Source of the DNA: JAFMPW01 sp041743085
GTDB taxonomy: Bacteria; Bacteroidota; Bacteroidia; Flavobacteriales; Flavobacteriaceae
Assembly (NCBI GenBank): GCA_041743085.1
Contig: JBGTNL010000010.1
Coordinates: 1 to 64,000, forward strand
Reading direction: 5' to 3'
DNA length: 64,000 nt
The notes beneath the pieces were generated by a model. The model worked only from the letters and a program-made list of their open reading frames with translations, had not been told where the DNA came from and did not search any database. Positions 43,652 through 52,346 of this stretch are shown one piece after another. Position numbers and translations under genes: made by a program. The stretch's first letter is position 1. The number at the start of each line of letters is the position of its first letter.

Positions 43652-44668
43652 ATGAATTTAGAGGACGTAAATGCACTTCGAAAGCTGTTGGCAGAACGAC
43701 AGAAAATTGTTATTGTACCCCATAAAAATCCTGACGGTGACGCCATCGGTTCTACATTGGGCCTATGCCACTACCTCCATAATTTGGGCCATGATACGAT
43801 AGTGATCAGCCCAAATGACTATCCAAAATTCCTGAAATGGATGCCGGGCAGTGATCTGGTCCTTAATTTTGAGAAGGACAATACCACCGCAGTTGAAATC
43901 ATCGCCACAGCCGGCTTAATTTTCACCCTGGATTTTAACCATTTAAGCAGAATTGGTCAAATGCAACCGTGCCTGGAGGAAGCCCCGGGAACTTTAATCA
44001 TGATAGACCATCACCAGGCCCCTGCAGACTATGCCAAAATTACATATTCAGATGTTGAAATGAGTTCTACCAGTGAAATGGTGTACACCTTGATTGAGGC
44101 ACTGGGTGATACGGGCAAAATTACAAAGGAAATTGCCCAATGCCTGTATGCCGGAATACTGACGGATACAGGTTCGTTTAAATACGCTTCCACCAGGAGC
44201 AGGACACACCTTGTTGCGGCCGACCTAATAGCGAAAGGAGCTGATAATGCTGCCATTCATCATCATATATACGATACCAATAGTCCGGACCGAATGCGTC
44301 TTCTGGGTTGCGCTTTGAGCAATATGGTGATCCTTGAAGATTATAATACGGCGTACATTACGCTTCAACAGGAAGAGCTAGAAGCCCATAATTACAAGAA
44401 AGGTGATACGGAAGGATTTGTAAACTACGGCCTTACTTTGGACGGCATGCGTTTGGCGGCCATTTTTATTGAAAACAAGGAAGAAGGCATAGTAAAGATA
44501 TCGCTCAGGTCGTATGGTGATTTTTCAGTGAACGAATTCGCAAGAGCGCATTTCGACGGTGGCGGGCATATTAATGCCGCTGGTGGGAAAAGCGAGCGTT
44601 CCCTGAAGGAAACCACCGAATATTTTGTCGCATCACTTAAAAAATACAAAAATGAATTAAATTCATAG
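43652..44668 (+). CDS. nrnA: Bifunctional oligoribonuclease/PAP phosphatase NrnA
   Basis: 338 aa from the ATG at 43652. The frame opens at 43625 upstream of the promoter box. The DHH domain has NPDGDAIGSTLGLCHYL, TLDFNHLSRIG, MIDHHQAPADYA and AGILTDTGSFKYAST. The DHHA1 domain ends with FARAHFDGGGHINAAGGKSE. It degrades 2-5-mer RNAs and dephosphorylates pAp in the cytoplasm. Monocistronic. The gliding gene gldI follows only after 360 bp, behind a copy of the dispersed repeat. Confidence 0.94.
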   Translation: MNLEDVNALRKLLAERQKIVIVPHKNPDGDAIGSTLGLCHYLHNLGHDTIVISPNDYPKFLKWMPGSDLVLNFEKDNTTAVEIIATAGLIFTLDFNHLSRIGQMQPCLEEAPGTLIMIDHHQAPADYAKITYSDVEMSSTSEMVYTLIEALGDTGKITKEIAQCLYAGILTDTGSFKYASTRSRTHLVAADLIAKGADNAAIHHHIYDTNSPDRMRLLGCALSNMVILEDYNTAYITLQQEELEAHNYKKGDTEGFVNYGLTLDGMRLAAIFIENKEEGIVKISLRSYGDFSVNEFARAHFDGGGHINAAGGKSERSLKETTEYFVASLKKYKNELNS

Positions 44669-44748
44669 GCGCCCGAAATGCTATTTAATAAAAGCAGGGG
44701 TGGATCTCAACCAGGAAATGCATCCTGGCCAAAGAATTCTAAAATAAC

Positions 44749-45034
44749 AAACCACTCCTATGGATTGAAAATCCATGCCTGTCCGTCCTATGGCTGAGGT
44801 TTTGAAAGGCAATGGAATTGCCCGCCTGAACGCCAGCCCGACAAGTCATTCTGGCGGGGCACGGGCAGGCTTTGGTTAAATGTTAATCGTTAATAGTTGC
44901 TATCATACCATTAAAGGTTAACCAATAACTATTAACCTATTCGAAAAAAGTTTTTAGATACCGAAAGTCTTGCACTAAAGTGCATACCTGCCCGCGGTTG
45001 GCAGGGTTTCAACTAACGATTGTGACCGATGAAA
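44749..45034 (+). repeat. Dispersed intergenic repeat, copy 3
   Basis: A near full-length copy of about 286 bp, collinear with 17822-18118: the AAAATCCATGCCTGTCCGTCC block, the GCCAGCCCGACAAGTCATTC block, GTTAATAGTT/AACTATTAAC, then AAAGTCT plus TGCAC-TAAA-GTGCA (44964-44984). The following palindrome is mutated (CCTGCCCGCGGTTGGCAGG). The tail GTTTCAACTAAC runs to the gldI start codon at 45029, so the element supplies the whole gldI 5' region. Confidence 0.85.
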
Positions 45035-45580
45035 AATATTTGGTGCGTCTTATTAATCCTTACCATTTTGGGTTGCGAGGGTCCGGAACCCCGAAGGCCG
45101 GTGAAGATGAAAAGCGGAAGTTTCATGAGAGAATCTGCCGAACGCAATAAGGAACTGCTCGCAGAGGAGGAAGAAGCAATTAAATACATAATTGCCGCTG
45201 ATTCATCACACACCTATTACCATTCCGCGAACGGTTCCTGGTATTTTTACAATAATAGAGTGTATGATGATACCCCCACCCCGGAACCGGATGATCTGGT
45301 AACCATGACCTACAATATCCTGAGTTTTAAGAACGATACTCTTTATAGTTCTGAGGACATTGGGGAGATAACTTATAAGGTAGACAAGCAGGAATTGTTT
45401 CCCGGCCTAAGAAATAGTGTGAAACTTCTAAAAGAAAAAGAAACGGCCACATTCCTTTTCCCATCCTCTCTCGCCTTTGGTTACCACGGGGACAATAACA
45501 AAATAGGAACGAATGTTCCTCTTAAATCGACAATTTCAATTTTAAAAATAGAACAGCAAAAGGACAGTATTCAAAACTAA
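45029..45580 (+). CDS. gldI: Gliding motility-associated FKBP-type isomerase GldI
   Basis: 183 aa. The lipoprotein signal is MKNIWCVLLILTILGC (Cys16). A helical N-terminal part (RESAERNKELLAEEEEAIKY) leads to an FKBP-type domain: DDLVTMTYNILSFKNDTLYS, ELFPGLRNSVKLLKEKETAT, FLFPSSLAFGYHG. In Flavobacterium johnsoniae GldI is one of the Gld lipoproteins needed for gliding, probably through folding of periplasmic parts of the type IX secretion/gliding machine. No other gld genes lie here, except a second isomerase gene 10 bp downstream. Confidence 0.93.
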   Translation: MKNIWCVLLILTILGCEGPEPRRPVKMKSGSFMRESAERNKELLAEEEEAIKYIIAADSSHTYYHSANGSWYFYNNRVYDDTPTPEPDDLVTMTYNILSFKNDTLYSSEDIGEITYKVDKQELFPGLRNSVKLLKEKETATFLFPSSLAFGYHGDNNKIGTNVPLKSTISILKIEQQKDSIQN

Positions 45581-45590
45581 ATAATTAAAC

Positions 45591-46742
45591 ATGAAGAAAA
45601 CAGTAGTGTTACTTGGGGTATTAACCGCACTCTTAAGTTGTAAATCAAGTAAATACGCCGATCTGGGCGATGGTATCTTTGCCGACATCCAAACGAACAA
45701 AGGGGAGATCATTGTTAGGTTAGAGTATGAAAAAACGCCGGTAACCGTGGCGAATTTTGTTTCCCTGGCAGAAGGTTCCAATCCTTTTGTAAGTGATCAA
45801 TATAAAGACAAGAAGTATTATGACGGGATCATTTTTCACCGGGTAATTAAAGACTTTATGATCCAGGGTGGCGATCCCGACGGGGTGGGGACCGGTAATC
45901 CCGGCTATAAATTCAAAGATGAATTCAATGATTCTTTGAGGCATTCTAAAAAGGGTATTTTGTCTATGGCTAATTCCGGTCCTACTACGAATGGGAGTCA
46001 ATTCTTTATCACCCACAAAGAAACACCTTTCCTGGATGGAAGGCATACGGTGTTCGGGGAAGTTGTAGAGGGATTAAATGTTGTGGATTCCATTGCCAAC
46101 GTTAAAACCTACCAGGAACCCAACAGGAAGGATAAGCCTATGACCGATGTCACAATGAATAGGGTAGAGATCATCCGAAATGGTAAGGAGGCCAAACAAT
46201 TTGATGCTGTCCAGGTCATGAACGATTATTTTGCCGAAGAAGAGGCCAAAGAAGCTGCCTTTAAAAAAATGAAGGAAGAATTTGCCCTCGAAATAGCCCA
46301 ACAAAGGGAACAGGCTGAGACCTTACCTTCCGGCTTGAAATTGCTTTCCTTGCGTGGCGAAAGCAGTGAGCAACCCAATGTTTCAATGAGTGGAGACGGT
46401 GGAACAAAACCGAAAATCGGACAGAAAGTATTGGTGAATTATGCCGGTTATTTGGCAGACGGTGCCCTTTTTGACAGCAACAATGAAGATGTTGCCGTGA
46501 AGCATCATATGTTTGATGGGAAGAGAAAGCAAGGCGGGGGCTACGAACCTGTTCCCATGGACTACAGCACGGAAGCCCGCATAATAGCCGGTTTTAAGGA
46601 AGCGCTGCTCAGCATGAAGGTGGGTGATAAAATCCGGGTGTTTATCCCTCCCCACCTGGGTTACGGTCCTCAGGGCTATGGCCCGGTCCCCCCCAATGCA
46701 GATCTTGTCTTCGATCTGGAGATAGTGGGTATTGCCAAATAA
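45591..46742 (+). CDS. Cyclophilin-FKBP fusion peptidyl-prolyl isomerase lipoprotein
   Basis: 383 aa. The signal peptide ends with LLSC (Cys17). Residues about 25-195 are a cyclophilin domain (FHRVIKDFMIQGGDPDGVGT, MANSGPTTNGSQFFIT, FLDGRHTVFGEVVEG). A charged coiled linker follows (about 200-245, EEEAKEAAFKKMKEEFALEI). Residues about 265-383 are an FKBP domain (GQKVLVNYAGYLADGALFDS, AGFKEALLSMKVGDKIRVFI, PHLGYGP). Two unrelated isomerase folds in one lipoprotein suggest a periplasmic folding factor. It is in an operon with gldI. Confidence 0.93.
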   Translation: MKKTVVLLGVLTALLSCKSSKYADLGDGIFADIQTNKGEIIVRLEYEKTPVTVANFVSLAEGSNPFVSDQYKDKKYYDGIIFHRVIKDFMIQGGDPDGVGTGNPGYKFKDEFNDSLRHSKKGILSMANSGPTTNGSQFFITHKETPFLDGRHTVFGEVVEGLNVVDSIANVKTYQEPNRKDKPMTDVTMNRVEIIRNGKEAKQFDAVQVMNDYFAEEEAKEAAFKKMKEEFALEIAQQREQAETLPSGLKLLSLRGESSEQPNVSMSGDGGTKPKIGQKVLVNYAGYLADGALFDSNNEDVAVKHHMFDGKRKQGGGYEPVPMDYSTEARIIAGFKEALLSMKVGDKIRVFIPPHLGYGPQGYGPVPPNADLVFDLEIVGIAK

Positions 46743-46752
46743 AGTATTTAGA

Positions 46753-46807
46753 TTCCCGCCTTTGCGGGAATGACAAAACAGCGGAACCCCGACGCAGAGC
46801 ATCGGGG
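46753..46807. repeat. Two extragenic palindromes after the isomerase gene
   Basis: TTCCCGCCTTTGCGGGAA (46753-46770) and CCCCGACGCAGAGCATCGGGG (46787-46807) are adjacent hairpins joined by TGACAAAACAGCGGAA. The second belongs with the unit at 34377-34398. They follow the isomerase stop codon by 11 bp and could end the gldI operon. Confidence 0.65.
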
Positions 46808-46913
46808 AATTCTAACGATTAAAACTTGTATAACACGACAAGAGTCAGTTGACCCAACGCCGGTTTGCAATAAGATGCGGACCACAGGGGTTTGTGGTAC
46901 TCATCGATCAGAG

Positions 46914-47381
46914 TTAATAAGTACCCCATTTTTGCGATTTTAGTTTTACGGTCGCCTTTAAAATATCCTTTTGGGAGATCTGACCAACCAGCACGCCGTT
47001 TTCAACAATGGGGAAACGCCTTCTTTTGTCATTTAAAAATTTGTTAGCCGCGTCGAAGATGTTCATATTGCCGTCTATGGTTTCCACATTTTTCACCATA
47101 TTTTGTTCAACCATCTGGTTTTCCCCGGGCAAATTGTGATACCTGCTTTCACTGATATGTTTTATACAGTCTCCTTCTGATATGATGCCGACCAACTCAT
47201 TTTTGTCATTTACCACCGGCCCCCCTGATATTTTATATTTTATGAGCTTTTCGATCACCTCCTCTAGAGATTGATCCGGGCTGAAAGTGATCAACTTTCT
47301 GGTCATATAATCGCACACTCTCAAAGGTACCTGATCCTCTTTTTGCTTCCTTCTCGGACCCTGAAAACTCTTTATCCCCAT
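46914..47381 (-). CDS. CBS-pair domain protein
   Basis: 155 aa, a basic N-terminus of about 20 residues and two CBS domains: MTRKLITFSPDQSLEEVIEK with GGPVVNDKNELVGIISEGD, and MVKNVETIDGNMNIFDAANK with RRFPIVENGVLVGQISQKD. Stand-alone CBS pairs bind adenine nucleotides and act as energy sensors or regulators of partner proteins. No partner gene is adjacent. It is monocistronic on the minus strand. Confidence 0.92.
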   Translation of the reverse strand: MGIKSFQGPRRKQKEDQVPLRVCDYMTRKLITFSPDQSLEEVIEKLIKYKISGGPVVNDKNELVGIISEGDCIKHISESRYHNLPGENQMVEQNMVKNVETIDGNMNIFDAANKFLNDKRRRFPIVENGVLVGQISQKDILKATVKLKSQKWGTY

Positions 47382-47523
47382 GGCATTAGGTTATTTGATA
47401 CCCTACTAAAGTTATCAAAATTTAGCCAACAATCCTAGCAAAATTACAACTAATGGGCTGAGCCGAGTTCCGTAACTCCCGGACTACCACTGGCAATGGC
47501 CGGGCCCGGGCTTTGCCTTCCGG

Positions 47524-47949
47524 TTATTCGTTTAATGGACTGGTTAATAACCCCCAGGGAAAGTAAGACCTCAACCAACTCGCTGGAAGTATGCCGTAAG
47601 ACCATCCGTAACGGCGCTGAAGGAATGCATCACCCTGAAAGGCAGCGGAGGTGTGCCAGAAGGGAAAAGCATGTGCGTCAAGTCGGCCTTCCGGCCTAGG
47701 TTTGTCAATGGCAAATTTCAATACCCATGTTGCCGTTAAATTTACCCCCATAGATTTTGTAAATTGCCAAAAACCTTGCTCATCCTCTTTTGCAAAAATT
47801 GTGATAAGGGAAACCGCCGCAGGTACAACCTGCGTATAATCCCCCACCTTCCCAATAGAGGTTTCCACGGCAAGTTCAGCGGAACTTTCCTCCTGGGAAA
47901 TAACAATATCATAGGAAAATAGCACAAACATGATGACTACTTTTTTCAT
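47524..47949 (-). pseudogene. Decayed, truncated PAP2-family phosphatase
   Basis: 141 aa with a signal peptide (MKKVVIMFVLFSYDIVISQ). It aligns with the intact PAP2 gene at 48930-49514: ATWVLKFAIDKPRPEGR keeps motif 1, and QRRYGWSYGI keeps the post-motif-2 helix. Motif 2, PSGHT, reads PFWHT, as produced by an inserted and a deleted base around TTTCCCTTCTGGCAC. The chain then stops before the motif-3 SR and H-x3-D residues. Catalysis is therefore impossible. It is probably an old duplicate of its neighbour. Confidence 0.7.
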
Positions 47950-48084
47950 ATCTTACCGGTTGTTTATTTTTTATTTGCTGCATCTACCTGCCCTAGACGG
48001 CTTTAATTTGTCATTTAAATTGCTGATGTGATACCTTCCAATAGCTGTCGTAGCTGGCATTCTCAATGATGGCTTTGGTTCAAT

Positions 48085-48687
48085 TCATATTAGTTGCATA
48101 TTGGTCAAAAGCGATTGGAAAAGCTCACTGTTTTTTAATTTAACCGGTTCTAAAAATTGCTTGCCATAACCCGTGTGAAATTCATGCTGGTTTAAAAATT
48201 CGATATTGATGGAATACCAACGGTAATTCGAATAAAATTTCTTATGATACTGCTCCCATTCCGTTCTAAGCAGTTCGTTGTGAACGAAGAAATCTTTTCG
48301 ACCCAGATGAAACAGATCTGCATCACATAAAATACCCTCCAGTTTGCTTAAGGGCGTCTGAGGCATTTCCGTTGCTTTTATACATCTGACAACCTCGGGA
48401 ATACGAGTGTCACCATACTTCTCTTTTTCTAAAAAGGCAGCTGCATTGGATGCGCTTAATTCTTCATGACCTTTAAAAGTTATTGCGTTACCGGTATCAT
48501 GAAAAAGCGCTGCGAGCAGAACAGGTTCGACTTCCGTTTCGGACAAGCCCTCAAAAGCTGCGATTTTCGAGGTGTTTTTATACACCTCTAAAGTGTGGTG
48601 CACATTGTGAAATGGCAACTTATCGCAGCGGCTATTACGGAGGATTTCAATACAATGGATTCTTGCTTTTTCTTTAATTCCTTCCAT
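48085..48687 (-). CDS. HD domain phosphohydrolase
   Basis: 200 aa, soluble. FHNVHHTLEVYKNTSKIAAF, LLAALFHDTGNAITFKGHEE and ILCDADLFHLGRKDF give the H...HD...D metal site of HD-superfamily phosphohydrolases, which act on nucleotides or cyclic nucleotides. The substrate cannot be told. It may be co-transcribed with the small gene and PAP2 gene upstream (48728-49514). Downstream lies the PAP2 pseudogene. Confidence 0.88.
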   Translation of the reverse strand: MEGIKEKARIHCIEILRNSRCDKLPFHNVHHTLEVYKNTSKIAAFEGLSETEVEPVLLAALFHDTGNAITFKGHEELSASNAAAFLEKEKYGDTRIPEVVRCIKATEMPQTPLSKLEGILCDADLFHLGRKDFFVHNELLRTEWEQYHKKFYSNYRWYSINIEFLNQHEFHTGYGKQFLEPVKLKNSELFQSLLTNMQLI

Positions 48688-48727
48688 AACCTTTAATTAA
48701 CAATCAATACTGTTGAACCATTTATTT

Positions 48728-48919
48728 TTATTTCTCGGACCGCTTACCCCAATACCAAAGTGTCATAAAATCACCTTTACAACTTATTCCTATTACATCT
48801 GTTACTTCAAAATGGTTTTCCTCCATGAAAATTCCGATCTGCTGACTAAAACAGCTGCTGTGCGCAGTCTTTTCCTGGATACTTTTATTCATTTTCCCAG
48901 TCATCAGAATACGTAACAA
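48728..48919 (-). CDS. Small hypothetical protein, up to 63 aa
   Basis: It lies 10 bp after the PAP2 gene and 40 bp before the HD gene on the same strand, so it fits an operon. The ATG at 48892 (MNKSIQEKTAH) is a plausible alternative start, giving 54 aa. The C-terminal ISCKGDFMTLWYWGKRSEK is unusually aromatic. I recognise no family, and the frame could be chance. Confidence 0.4.
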   Translation of the reverse strand: MLRILMTGKMNKSIQEKTAHSSCFSQQIGIFMEENHFEVTDVIGISCKGDFMTLWYWGKRSEK

Positions 48920-48929
48920 GCACTGCCGT

Positions 48930-49514
48930 TTAAAATTTATATCTGAATCCGATCACATACTGCCCTTTCCCGCCGGAAAAACTAAGGTCCATACGCTCTC
49001 TTTGGTAAGGGGTTGTAAACAAATAGGTACTTCCAATACCCAGTGCCGCACCTGCCAATATATCCCAGCCATCGTGTTTTTGGGCATTCAGCCTACTAAA
49101 GCCTGTAAAACCGGCCAGGGCATATGCCGGAATACCATAGGCCCAGCCATACCTTCGTTGAATAAAGGAAGCTGCCTGAAAAGTGGTGCTCGTATGTCCG
49201 GAGGGAAATGCATTATCCCCGTTATCAAAAGGTCTGGGTTTGTTAAGGGCTGCCTTTAATGCAAACGTGACACCCTGATTTAATAAGAACCCTTTCGTAA
49301 ACTGCCAGGTTCCCCGGGTATCGCCGATAATCAGGGAGCTTCCCAGTGCTGAAGCGGGCATAGCGAATAACAGAACGTCCCCTGCCGTTTCTATCGCCTC
49401 GCTTTGAGCCCGTATATCAGGACCCCCAACGCATAAAAGGAAGAAGGGAAAGATATAAAAACGATGCCTATTGATGAAAAGAAACCCACTTTTGAAATAT
49501 GGAAATTGGAACAT
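48930..49514 (-). CDS. PAP2-family membrane phosphatase
   Basis: 194 aa. All three motifs are present: KAALNKPRP, NAFPSGHTS and SRLNAQKHDGWD (acid phosphatase/type 2 phosphatidic acid phosphatase). Four or so hydrophobic segments surround them. The family dephosphorylates phosphatidate, undecaprenyl diphosphate or lipid A. The C-terminus (DLSFSGGKGQYVIGFRYKF) resembles a beta-strand end of an outer-membrane barrel, a common feature of flavobacterial PAP2 proteins. Which lipid it acts on is not known. Confidence 0.9.
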   Translation of the reverse strand: MFQFPYFKSGFLFINRHRFYIFPFFLLCVGGPDIRAQSEAIETAGDVLLFAMPASALGSSLIIGDTRGTWQFTKGFLLNQGVTFALKAALNKPRPFDNGDNAFPSGHTSTTFQAASFIQRRYGWAYGIPAYALAGFTGFSRLNAQKHDGWDILAGAALGIGSTYLFTTPYQRERMDLSFSGGKGQYVIGFRYKF

Positions 49515-49693
49515 AAAATTGTTGTTTGAATTTAGAATTGATCAAAGTAGTTTTCCAAACATTCTTTTTGAGGTATTTTTTCTAGGTTCCAAGCTAAGGC
49601 CTAATTCTAAAGATATTTTAAAGTGTCGGGGCAGGAGAGTTGCACCGAAGGCCTGGTGAATATAAAAGCATTCAAAAAAGAAGAGAAGTGTTA

Positions 49694-49828
49694 TTAGAAG
49701 GCAGTGGTATAGCCAAGTTCCAGGGTCATGGAAAGAAAATCACCCAATGTTTCGCCAAGGGTAGTCGCAATTATCTTCATTAACCAGAAAATAAGGGTGG
49801 TCCGTGCAACTTTATTTAATTTTTCCAT
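49694..49828 (-). pseudogene. Truncated stump of a COG4705-like membrane protein
   Basis: A 44-aa frame starting MEKLNKVARTTLIFWLMKII, then ATTLGETLGDFLSMTLELGY, matches from memory the beginning of COG4705 membrane-anchored proteins (about 250 aa; TLIFWIIKILATTVGETAAD-like). It stops with two successive TAA codons before the first helix is completed, and the remaining sequence down to 49630 is not open in this frame. It lies 9 bp after the stop codon of the outer-membrane barrel gene. Confidence 0.5.
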
Positions 49829-49837
49829 GAGCTACTT

Positions 49838-52255
49838 CTAAAATTTATACTTCAACCCTAATCTGAAAATCTGGGTTTCATAGTAGTTCTCGTACAGGAT
49901 CTCAAAACCCTCACCGTTCACCTTTTGTCTTATCCCGAAATTGTTGAAAATGTCACTTGCAGAAAAAGTTAACTCGGCCCTTTTATCCCACAGGTTCTTT
50001 TTTATGCCAAGATCTATTGAGGACCTTGCCAGCTCCACCCCTTGCGGAATATTTTTACCGGAATAGTGCACTCCGGTAAGTTGTATGAGGAACTCCTTTG
50101 GCAAATTTAATTCACTGTTGATCTTGGCGTTCCATGCGTTATCCGTAGATTTTTCGATATTGAAGGGGCGTACAAAAGGAAAGAGCAACATACCCTGATA
50201 AGCGCCTATAGCGTTTGAGTACCAGTTAAGGCTACCTGACACCTTCAAGGTATTGGTAATATCCTGACTTAATAATAGCTCTATTCCCGTATTTGAAGCA
50301 CTGCCGGTGTTCTGGTAAATACGGTTGACAATATTGTAATCCGGGTTGGAATCGTCTATGCTGAAAATACGCATGTATTGGTCTTTTATCAGCCGGTGAT
50401 ACAAGGCGGAGAATACGGAACCACTATTCCAGGAATACCTGTGGGCTATTTCGAAGCCGTCTGTAAATTGAGGTCTCAAATAGGGATTTCCTACTTTCAG
50501 CAATTCGGGGTCGTCATACTTCGGGAAAATCCGGAGTTCGGGTTCTCCGGGACGATCTACACGGCGATTATAGAAAGCCGAAAGCTTATTGTGATCGTTC
50601 AGTTTGTAGGTAAACCGAAGGCTGGGGAAAAATTCAAAATAATCATAATTATCATTATCAGGGTAATAGGCGTTCGCCGGATCCAGGTCATAAAAAACGG
50701 CGGTCTGTTCTGCCCGTAAGCCAGCCTCTATATCATATTTTAACCGCTCCAGTACATAGTTGAAATATGCCGCATACAGATTTTCACCCCATTTAGAGAA
50801 GGTGCCTAAATTAGGATAGATGATAGAATTTGCGCCGGGGGTAATGGTATATTCAACCGGTAACCTGCGGACACGGAGTTTGGCACCGAGTTCCAATCGG
50901 CCATTTTTTAGGGGACGAATATAATCTGCCGAGATATCGGTGGTGTTTTCAATGGCCAGAATATTGGTCATGTCCCGCCCTACCCTGACCTCCGAACTGT
51001 CGTTAAGGGAATACGTTTCATCCTCCAAGCCCTGTGTATATTGAGCGTTGGCACTTAGCGTGTGACCCGTCTGTTTAAATCTGTGCAGGTAATTTGCCGC
51101 AACACTGCTATAGCGGGTAATTTCCTCTTCCCTCCAATTGTAAAAACGGTTCCTTGTATTATTTTCAAGATCGGTAAAGGCCACCTGTGCGGTGTCAATA
51201 TGCTTTTCCCTGTCATACAATCCTGAAAAGGTAAAATTGTTGTTTTCGTCCAATTCATAATCGATGCCGCCATTAAGGATAGCCCTGAACTGCCGGCGGT
51301 TTTCGGGTACCTGGGAAATGATATTCCTGCCATCATCATAATTTCGGGTAGTAAACTCATTGTTGGGAAGAGCTTCCTGAAAAATGAATTCCGACTGGAG
51401 AAAATAGTTCAGTTTTTCTTTTTTATAATTGAAATTCACACTCGGAATAAATTTTGGATTGGATGAATAACTTCCCAGAGCTGTTCTGGTATCCGGTTTG
51501 GCCCTTCCCAAGGCGCCCAGTCCAAAGGAAAGGCCTATATCCCCATTAAAACCTGTCTGCCGTTCCTTTTTATAGATAATATTCACAATACCCGCAAAAC
51601 CATTAGCATCGTATTTCGCCGAGGGATTGTTAATTATTTCTATCTTTTCAATATTTGAGGCCGGAATGTTACTCAACCCTTTTTGGTTCCCAAAGCCGGT
51701 CAGGCTGCTCTGTTTCCCATCTATAAGCACTACTACCTTGTCGCTGCCCCGAAGTATCACTTTCCCGTCCTGGTCAAACGTCACTCCGGGCATGGTTTTC
51801 ATTGCCTCGAGTACAGAACCGCCAGATTGGGCAATATTATCCGTAAGATTGAAGGTTTTTTTATTCAGGTCGGGGTTAATGACGGCTTCTTTTGCGGTTA
51901 GTTCTACTTCTTCCAAGCTTTCCGTGGATGGGACCATCTCTATTTTACCCAGATCAAATATGGGGTTTAAGCCACCGGCAACCAGCTCTTTGCGGGTGCT
52001 TTCATAACCAATAAAAGAGAGATATATCTGGTATTTCCCAACAGGTATTCCAACTATTTCAAACCTTCCGTTTTCATCACTGACGGCTCCGGTAAGCAGA
52101 GCGTTATCTTCCTGCGCATGCACCGCAACATTCGCAAAGGACAATGCCTCCCCGGTGGCGCTATCTAATAGTTGCCCGGTAATTGTGATATTGCCTTGGC
52201 AATGGAGCGAAGCAAAACTGAACAGCCAAACAAGGGAAAATATTACGTACTTCAT
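49838..52255 (-). CDS. Outer-membrane beta-barrel protein with carboxypeptidase-like and plug domains
   Basis: 805 aa. A signal peptide (MKYVIFSLVWLFSFASLHCQ) precedes a CarboxypepD_reg-like domain (about residues 22-105, ITITGQLLDSATGEALSFAN). Next is a TonB-dependent-receptor-style plug (about 130-225, SVLEAMKTMPGVTFDQDGKV, KIEIINNPSAKYDANGFAGI). The long OMP_b-brl_3 barrel ends in LGLKYKF. No obvious TonB box is seen. The substrate is unknown. It follows a two-component operon on the same strand (gap 91 bp), which probably controls it. Confidence 0.92.
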   Translation of the reverse strand: MKYVIFSLVWLFSFASLHCQGNITITGQLLDSATGEALSFANVAVHAQEDNALLTGAVSDENGRFEIVGIPVGKYQIYLSFIGYESTRKELVAGGLNPIFDLGKIEMVPSTESLEEVELTAKEAVINPDLNKKTFNLTDNIAQSGGSVLEAMKTMPGVTFDQDGKVILRGSDKVVVLIDGKQSSLTGFGNQKGLSNIPASNIEKIEIINNPSAKYDANGFAGIVNIIYKKERQTGFNGDIGLSFGLGALGRAKPDTRTALGSYSSNPKFIPSVNFNYKKEKLNYFLQSEFIFQEALPNNEFTTRNYDDGRNIISQVPENRRQFRAILNGGIDYELDENNNFTFSGLYDREKHIDTAQVAFTDLENNTRNRFYNWREEEITRYSSVAANYLHRFKQTGHTLSANAQYTQGLEDETYSLNDSSEVRVGRDMTNILAIENTTDISADYIRPLKNGRLELGAKLRVRRLPVEYTITPGANSIIYPNLGTFSKWGENLYAAYFNYVLERLKYDIEAGLRAEQTAVFYDLDPANAYYPDNDNYDYFEFFPSLRFTYKLNDHNKLSAFYNRRVDRPGEPELRIFPKYDDPELLKVGNPYLRPQFTDGFEIAHRYSWNSGSVFSALYHRLIKDQYMRIFSIDDSNPDYNIVNRIYQNTGSASNTGIELLLSQDITNTLKVSGSLNWYSNAIGAYQGMLLFPFVRPFNIEKSTDNAWNAKINSELNLPKEFLIQLTGVHYSGKNIPQGVELARSSIDLGIKKNLWDKRAELTFSASDIFNNFGIRQKVNGEGFEILYENYYETQIFRLGLKYKF

Positions 52256-52346
52256 TATGCATTTCTAATAAAGGGACAAAGTTGTTTGCAGCAGCATAGG
52301 TGACCTAAAGAAATCTGGTTTGGGGTATTTATCGTTCATACAAAAA

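Noticed and set aside
49838..52255. SusC-type nutrient receptor
   Set aside because: No SusD partner and no clear TonB box. The barrel is of the OMP_b-brl_3 type instead.
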